DNA of 31,709 nt from Hyphochytrium catenoides (lineage: Eukaryota; Sar; Hyphochytriomycetes; Hyphochytriales; Hyphochytriaceae). The stretch's first letter is position 1; every line of letters begins with the position of its first letter. The notes beneath the pieces were generated by a model, which was given only the letters and a program-made list of their open reading frames with translations, did not search any database and was not told where the DNA came from. The stretch is from positions 1-31,709 of the forward strand of contig FLMG01002488.1 in the NCBI GenBank assembly GCA_900088475.1, read 5' to 3'. Positions 27,958-31,709 of this stretch are shown here, piece by piece. The position numbers and the translations under genes were made by a program.

Positions 27958-29233
27958 CTCTTACCATGTGACCCACATTCTGTCTGTTCCTCTATATTCT
28001 TCCGCGGTCGCCTTGACCAGCACACAGTTCGGATGCACAACCCCGGAGAGACGCTCCACTCTTCCCTCATTCATCGCCGAATAGAGAGAGAGAATCACTC
28101 TCTCTCTCTCTCCTCTCACTTCATTCGGGTCTCTTCTCTTCTCTTCTCGGTAAGACGGTGGAAGGAGAGGAGAAGAAGAGGAAGAAGAGGGGCGAGGCGC
28201 GGAAGAAGAGAGAGAGACAACCTTTCTCTCCAATGCTGCGTTTCTCTCTTGCAGTTCCTTGAGTTTCTCTTCCATGAGAGAAAACTTCTCTCTTCTTTTT
28301 CGTCGTGCCTCTCGGCAAGCAACGATGTTCTTCTCTCTCTTTCTGTCAAAGGAAGAGAGAAAAGAGAGAGAGAGAGATGAAAAGAGAAAGAAGGAAACCA
28401 ATGACGCAGAGAACGGGCCCAATATCAGTAAAAGAAAGAGAGAGAGACAACCGAGAGGGAGAGAGAGAGGTTATGAGAGAAAGGAAAAGGGAGAAAAAGA
28501 GAGGGAGGAAATGTCTCCACTGTCAGAAAGAGAAAGAGAAGAGAGTGAGGTAGAAAAGGGAGAAAGAAGGGAGAGAAAAAACAAGGAAGGGAGACAAAGA
28601 GAGTTAGGAGAGGAAAAGAAGCAAACAAGAGAGGCTGAAGAGGAGAGAGAGAAAAAAGAAGAGAGAAAGGAAGAAGAAAACTTACATCTTTTTCTGCTCT
28701 TCTTCGTCCTTTCCATGTGCAGTCCCTGACCTTCTTCCTCCCCATTTTCTTCTTCCTCTCTCTCCGTCTTTCTCTCTTGCAACTGTCTTCTCTTTCTTAC
28801 TACTCTCTTCTCTCCCTCTCTTGTCAGATTTAATATTTTCTTCGTCACGACTCTCTTTCTCTCTTCTCTCTCTTCTCTGAAGTTTGTCTGGTGTCTCTCT
28901 TCCCTCATTTCCTTCATTATTCTCTCTCTCTTTTTCTCGAAGTTCTCTCTCTGACTCTCTCTTTCTCTCTTCAGCGGAAGAGAGAGAAGAGAAAGGAGAG
29001 AAAAAGGTAGAAGAGAGAGGAGAGAGAAGAGATGCGTTTCCTCTCGTTGGAGAGGAAAGACTTGTAGCTCCTGCCCCTAGACTATAACCTTTGTATGAGC
29101 AATGAGAGAGAGAGCCGTAAAGACAGAGAGAGCCGTAGAGAGAGAGCCGTAGAGAGAGAGAGAGAGGAGAGAGAGAGGGGAGAGAGAGGAGAGAGAGAGA
29201 GAGAAAGAAGAGGCAGTTAGCTAGCGCTTCCAT
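27014..29233 (-). CDS. bZIP transcription factor fused to an NTF2/SnoaL-like domain, three exons
   Basis: Exons are 29233-28686, 28342-27965 and 27509-27014. Donors are AAGAT|GTAAGT and ACATG|GTAAGA; acceptors are TTTGACAG|A and CCCTACAG|GG. Split codons AT|A and TG|G join in frame to 473 residues. The basic region has Asn188-x7-Arg196 (NIVACREARRKRREK), followed by a zipper with Met206, Leu213, Leu220 and Leu227 at seven-residue spacing and Asn217 between them. From about 264, ILSLYSAMNEGRVERL and VVHPNCVL, then TEWIFKGIARGTF (338-350) and YRGRTYYFFSPDHRLVFIHH (441-460), fit an NTF2-like (SnoaL-type) cone, interrupted by a Ser/charged insert at 351-434. Residues 10-180 are low complexity. 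bZIP proteins bind DNA as dimers in the nucleus; NTF2-like domains dimerise or bind small ligands. Introns (343 and 455 bp) are pyrimidine-rich. The ATG is the first in frame after a TTTTTTTTGTGGGG leader. Confidence 0.87.
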
Positions 29234-29593
29234 GTTCCCCACAAAAAAAACAACATAATCTCGACGTTCGAGACAGAGTCAAAAATTACATAGTTCTAAT
29301 TCAAACACATATCACGAAAAGAAAGAGAACAACCACAACAAAAGCAAAAAGATCTCTAAGAAGGAGTGGAAGGCTAAGAGAGACAATGATAGAGAGAGAG
29401 AAAGAGAGAGAGAAAGAGACATTGAGAGAAGAGTCAACGAAGGATCAACAAAGAGCAGGGACATGAGAGAGAAAGAAAGAGCCAAGAAACAAGGAAAGAG
29501 AGAGAGAGAGAAGGAGCAAGGAAAAGAAAGGAGAGAGATGGATGAGGGAAGAAAAGGAGAGGAAGATGGAGAGGGGGATAAGGGTAACCGAGG

Positions 29594-29637
<44 letters not shown>

Positions 29638-29669
29638 CTCTCTCTTTCCTTCTCTCTGTCTTTTCTTAC
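29234..29669. other. Spacer upstream of the bZIP gene
   Basis: 29243-29355 is A-rich complex DNA on the plus strand (T-rich on the bZIP sense strand) and probably holds the bZIP promoter or leader. 29370-29580 is GA-rich and 29596-29650 is a (CT)n run. No separate gene is seen. Confidence 0.4.
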
Positions 29670-30436
29670 CAGGTAGGTAAGGATGTCCTGGCAAAGAGGA
29701 AAGTTGCAGTCCAAAGGGAGAAAGAGTGGAGAAAGAAGGGCCGCTGACTCTCTCTCTCCCTGTCTCTCCTCCCATAAGAGAGAGAGAAAGAGGAGGAGAG
29801 AGAGAGAACGCGGGATCCAGAAGGCCTAGCTGCAGGTTGGAACCCGGAGAGAGAAGAGCCTCCGCTTGGGGCAGAGAGGGAGAGATTCCTGAGGATAAGC
29901 CCTATATAGGGAGGGAAAGAGAGAGAGAAAGAAAGAGAGAGAGAGCGAAAGAGCGATGAACAGTTCAAAGAGAGTAAGAGCGAGAGCAAGAGAGATTTAG
30001 AGGTTAAAGGACGAGGAAGAGAGCGGAAGAGGGAGAGAACTGTAGAAAGAGAGAGAAAGAGAGGGAGAGAGAGAGAAAGAAAGAGAGAGAGAGAGAAAGG
30101 AAGGGAGAGAGCGAGAGAGAAAGAAAGATATGCTCCTCCTACCTCCATATCTCTGAGATCCATCATCTCCGTTTTCTCTTCTTCTCTCTCTCCCGAGAGG
30201 ACAGGGTCAGAGGAAGAAGGATATGGGAGAGAGAGAGAAGGAGAGAACGAGAAGAGAGAGGAAGCCGCAGGAGAGAGAAGCGGAGCAGCCGCCAGCGCTT
30301 CTTCCCACGCTGCGGAACGAAGAGAGAGAGACTCCGCCTTTCTCTCTTCTTCCTCCCCTGGTGTGAGAGAAGAGAGAGAGAGAGGGAGAGGAGAGAGAGA
30401 GAAAGAAGTGTCTCCTCCTCTTTCTGGTTCCTTCAT
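29670..30436 (-). CDS. Hypothetical gene fragment with an 18-base micro-exon
   Basis: A minus-strand exon from ATG 30436 (MKEPERGGDTSFSLSPLPLS at its start) runs through a helical block (RSAAWEEALAAAPLLSPAAS) to EMMDLRDME and a donor ATGGAG|GTAGGA at 30143. Pyrimidine-rich sequence follows. A candidate micro-exon 29687-29670 encodes DILTYL, framed by CTCTTTGCCAG and CTG|GTAAGA; both junctions are phase 0. A possible last exon after CTCTCTTAG near 29375 would add PSTPS and a stop. The upstream frame at 30564-30764 (SGGRKGDIWRSSSSDGRHFA) may belong to the same gene. No family is recognised; on the plus strand the same site also resembles an acceptor, so the strand is not certain. Confidence 0.3.
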
Positions 30437-30764
30437 CTCATCAAAGACAGAAAGAGAGAGATAGGTGCTGAAGAAGAGATCGTCCTAGCCAAGAAGAGAA
30501 AGAGAGAGAGAGAGAAAGAGTTCGCCCTGCTACGTCTTGAATCTCTCCTTCACCCTTTATTCTTTATATATCTCTTCCTCTTCTCTCCTCACTCTCTCTC
30601 TTTCCGTCTGCAACTCTTCCTTTCACTTTTCGTCTGTCGGTTTCCTTCGCGTCTGAATCTCTCTCTCCTTTTGCGAAGTGTCTCCCGTCGGAGGAAGAAG
30701 ACCTCCAGATATCTCCTTTCCTCCCGCCGCTTCTTCTAGTCTCTAGCGCTTCCTGAGTGGCCAC

Positions 30765-31142
30765 ACACAGAGAGAGAAGAGAGAGAGAAGAGGGAGAACG
30801 AGAGAGAGAGAAAAGAAGAAAGAGGGAGAGAAGAGAATAGAAGAGAGAGAGAAAAGCCAGGAAGGTGAGTCAAGGGGAATGGAAGAGCAAGAATTAGAGC
30901 AGCAGCTAAACTATGGAAGATTATGAAGGACAGAAAGGGGAAGGATAGAAAGGAGGACGTAAGAAAGAGAGAGAGACAGAGAGAGAGAGAGAGAAAGAGA
31001 GAAAGAAAGAGAGACAAGAAAGAGAACGACTTGTACTCGTAGCTGCAAGAAAGGACTACGAGAATTTTTTGGTCAGAAGAGAGAGATAGGTGAAGGGAAT
31101 GGGAGAGAAGAAAGAGGAAGCGCCAACACACAAAATAAAGGG

Positions 31143-31173
<31 letters not shown>

Positions 31174-31361
31174 GGCGGGAACGAGAGAGAGAGAGTGAGA
31201 GAGAGAGAGGGGAAGAGAGACTTGACGGCTAACTTGGACTGCTGCAGGATGATGGAAGAACATCAAGGAAGCAGAACCTTTGTTGTTTGTCTCTCTTGCC
31301 ATCACTCATCGCCCTCTAAGCTCTACTCTGTCTCGAGGTATTTCTCTCTCTCTCTCTCCCC

Positions 31362-31423
<62 letters not shown>

Positions 31424-31427
31424 CTTA
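30765..31427. repeat. GA-rich then (CT)n tract
   Basis: The plus strand is GA-rich at 30765-30855, 30960-31025 and 31140-31220, and a long (CT)n run spans about 31340-31420. Small minus-strand islands have acceptor-like ends (CATCATCCTGCAG near 31242; CCTTTCTTGCAG near 31050) but cannot be joined with confidence. Confidence 0.5.
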
Positions 31428-31634
31428 CTCGTACACGTCCGGCTGGTTGACGTGGCCACGAATGATGCGGCTCTCCCACCCACCTTCCACCCTTTCCGCC
31501 TACATTATCGTGAATAATGCGCAATAGATTCAGCACCAGTACGATAGCGAAGAGAAGAGAAGATCTACTGTAAAGTACTGTACCTTCCTGGCGTGCTTGA
31601 AAGCTATTGAGGATCCGCATGAGTATGGGGTTGC
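31428..31634 (-). CDS. Partial exon of an unidentified minus-strand gene
   Basis: On the minus strand CAACTAACCTCTCATAAG|GC (branch motif ACTAAC plus acceptor) at 31635 opens a frame reading NPILMRILNSFQARQE, then a hydrophobic stretch (LLFAIVLVLNLLRIIHDNVG) and a basic, Trp-containing end (RWVGEPHHSWPRQPAGRVR) up to a GTAAGAAA near 31427. A GTACAG inside (31583) is an alternative donor, which would make the first exon 51 bases. The frame ends where a (GA)n run begins. No family is recognised and the start lies outside the window. Confidence 0.35.
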
Positions 31635-31674
31635 CTTATGAGAGGTTAGTTGACTGGACGCAGCAGCTGCGTCA

Positions 31675-31676
31675 TC

Positions 31677-31709
<33 letters not shown>
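31675..31709 (+). repeat. (CT)n run at the window edge
   Basis: The window ends inside a CT dinucleotide run starting at about 31680. It is preceded by the perfect inverted repeat GACGCAGCAGCTGCGTC at 31657-31673. Confidence 0.9.

Overview
The window is nuclear DNA of a eukaryote, most likely a unicellular one. Several genes are split by spliceosomal GT-AG introns, and their exon phases close exactly when joined. The encoded proteins are eukaryotic in design: signal peptides, a probable GPI-anchored surface protein, a proline-rich type I membrane protein and a bZIP transcription factor. I cannot name the lineage. Outside a few islands the DNA is saturated with (CT)n/(GA)n and (GAA)n purine:pyrimidine tracts, so nearly all long open frames reading Ser/Leu, Glu/Arg or Lys/Glu repeats are by-products of the repeats. 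There is one 132-base assembly gap (20785-20916).

Layout. 1-147: edge of a minus-strand gene, preceded by a branch-point-like motif and an acceptor. 199-409 and 6408-6621: two copies of a ~210 bp dispersed repeat. 414-3995: complex, gene-poor DNA with a 227/233 bp direct repeat (1998-2607) and an ~80 bp tandem duplication. 3996-5196: two-exon gene for a 300-residue secreted or membrane-anchored Cys-rich protein. 5.7-10.7 kb: repeat desert with one weak minus-strand gene candidate. 11564-12322: minus-strand single-pass membrane protein with a six-Cys ectodomain. 12.3-15.3 kb: gene-poor, with an AT-rich island and a polypurine block. 15339-16959: three-exon SDR-family gene lacking the catalytic Tyr and Lys. 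18596-19537: minus-strand Nudix hydrolase with a long charged insertion inside the Nudix box and a tandemly copied 3' end. 21690-22916: secreted GlpQ-type glycerophosphodiester phosphodiesterase. 23016-23340: 110 bp minisatellite. 25344-26426: secreted Cys-rich protein with a probable GPI signal. 27014-29233: three-exon gene joining a bZIP domain to an NTF2/SnoaL-like domain. 29.4-31.7 kb: partly resolved minus-strand exons.

No operon-like logic is visible; genes lie on both strands and encode unrelated functions (lipid head-group hydrolysis, nucleotide-type hydrolysis, a Rossmann protein, surface proteins, a transcription factor). The common theme is how the genes coexist with purine:pyrimidine tracts. 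Most introns found here are pyrimidine-rich on the coding strand. Where the purine strand is coding, Glu/Arg/Lys-rich loops are inserted between conserved blocks of otherwise intact enzymes. The most notable items are the bZIP + NTF2-like fusion, the SDR with His/Asn at the catalytic Tyr/Lys positions, and the interrupted Nudix box.
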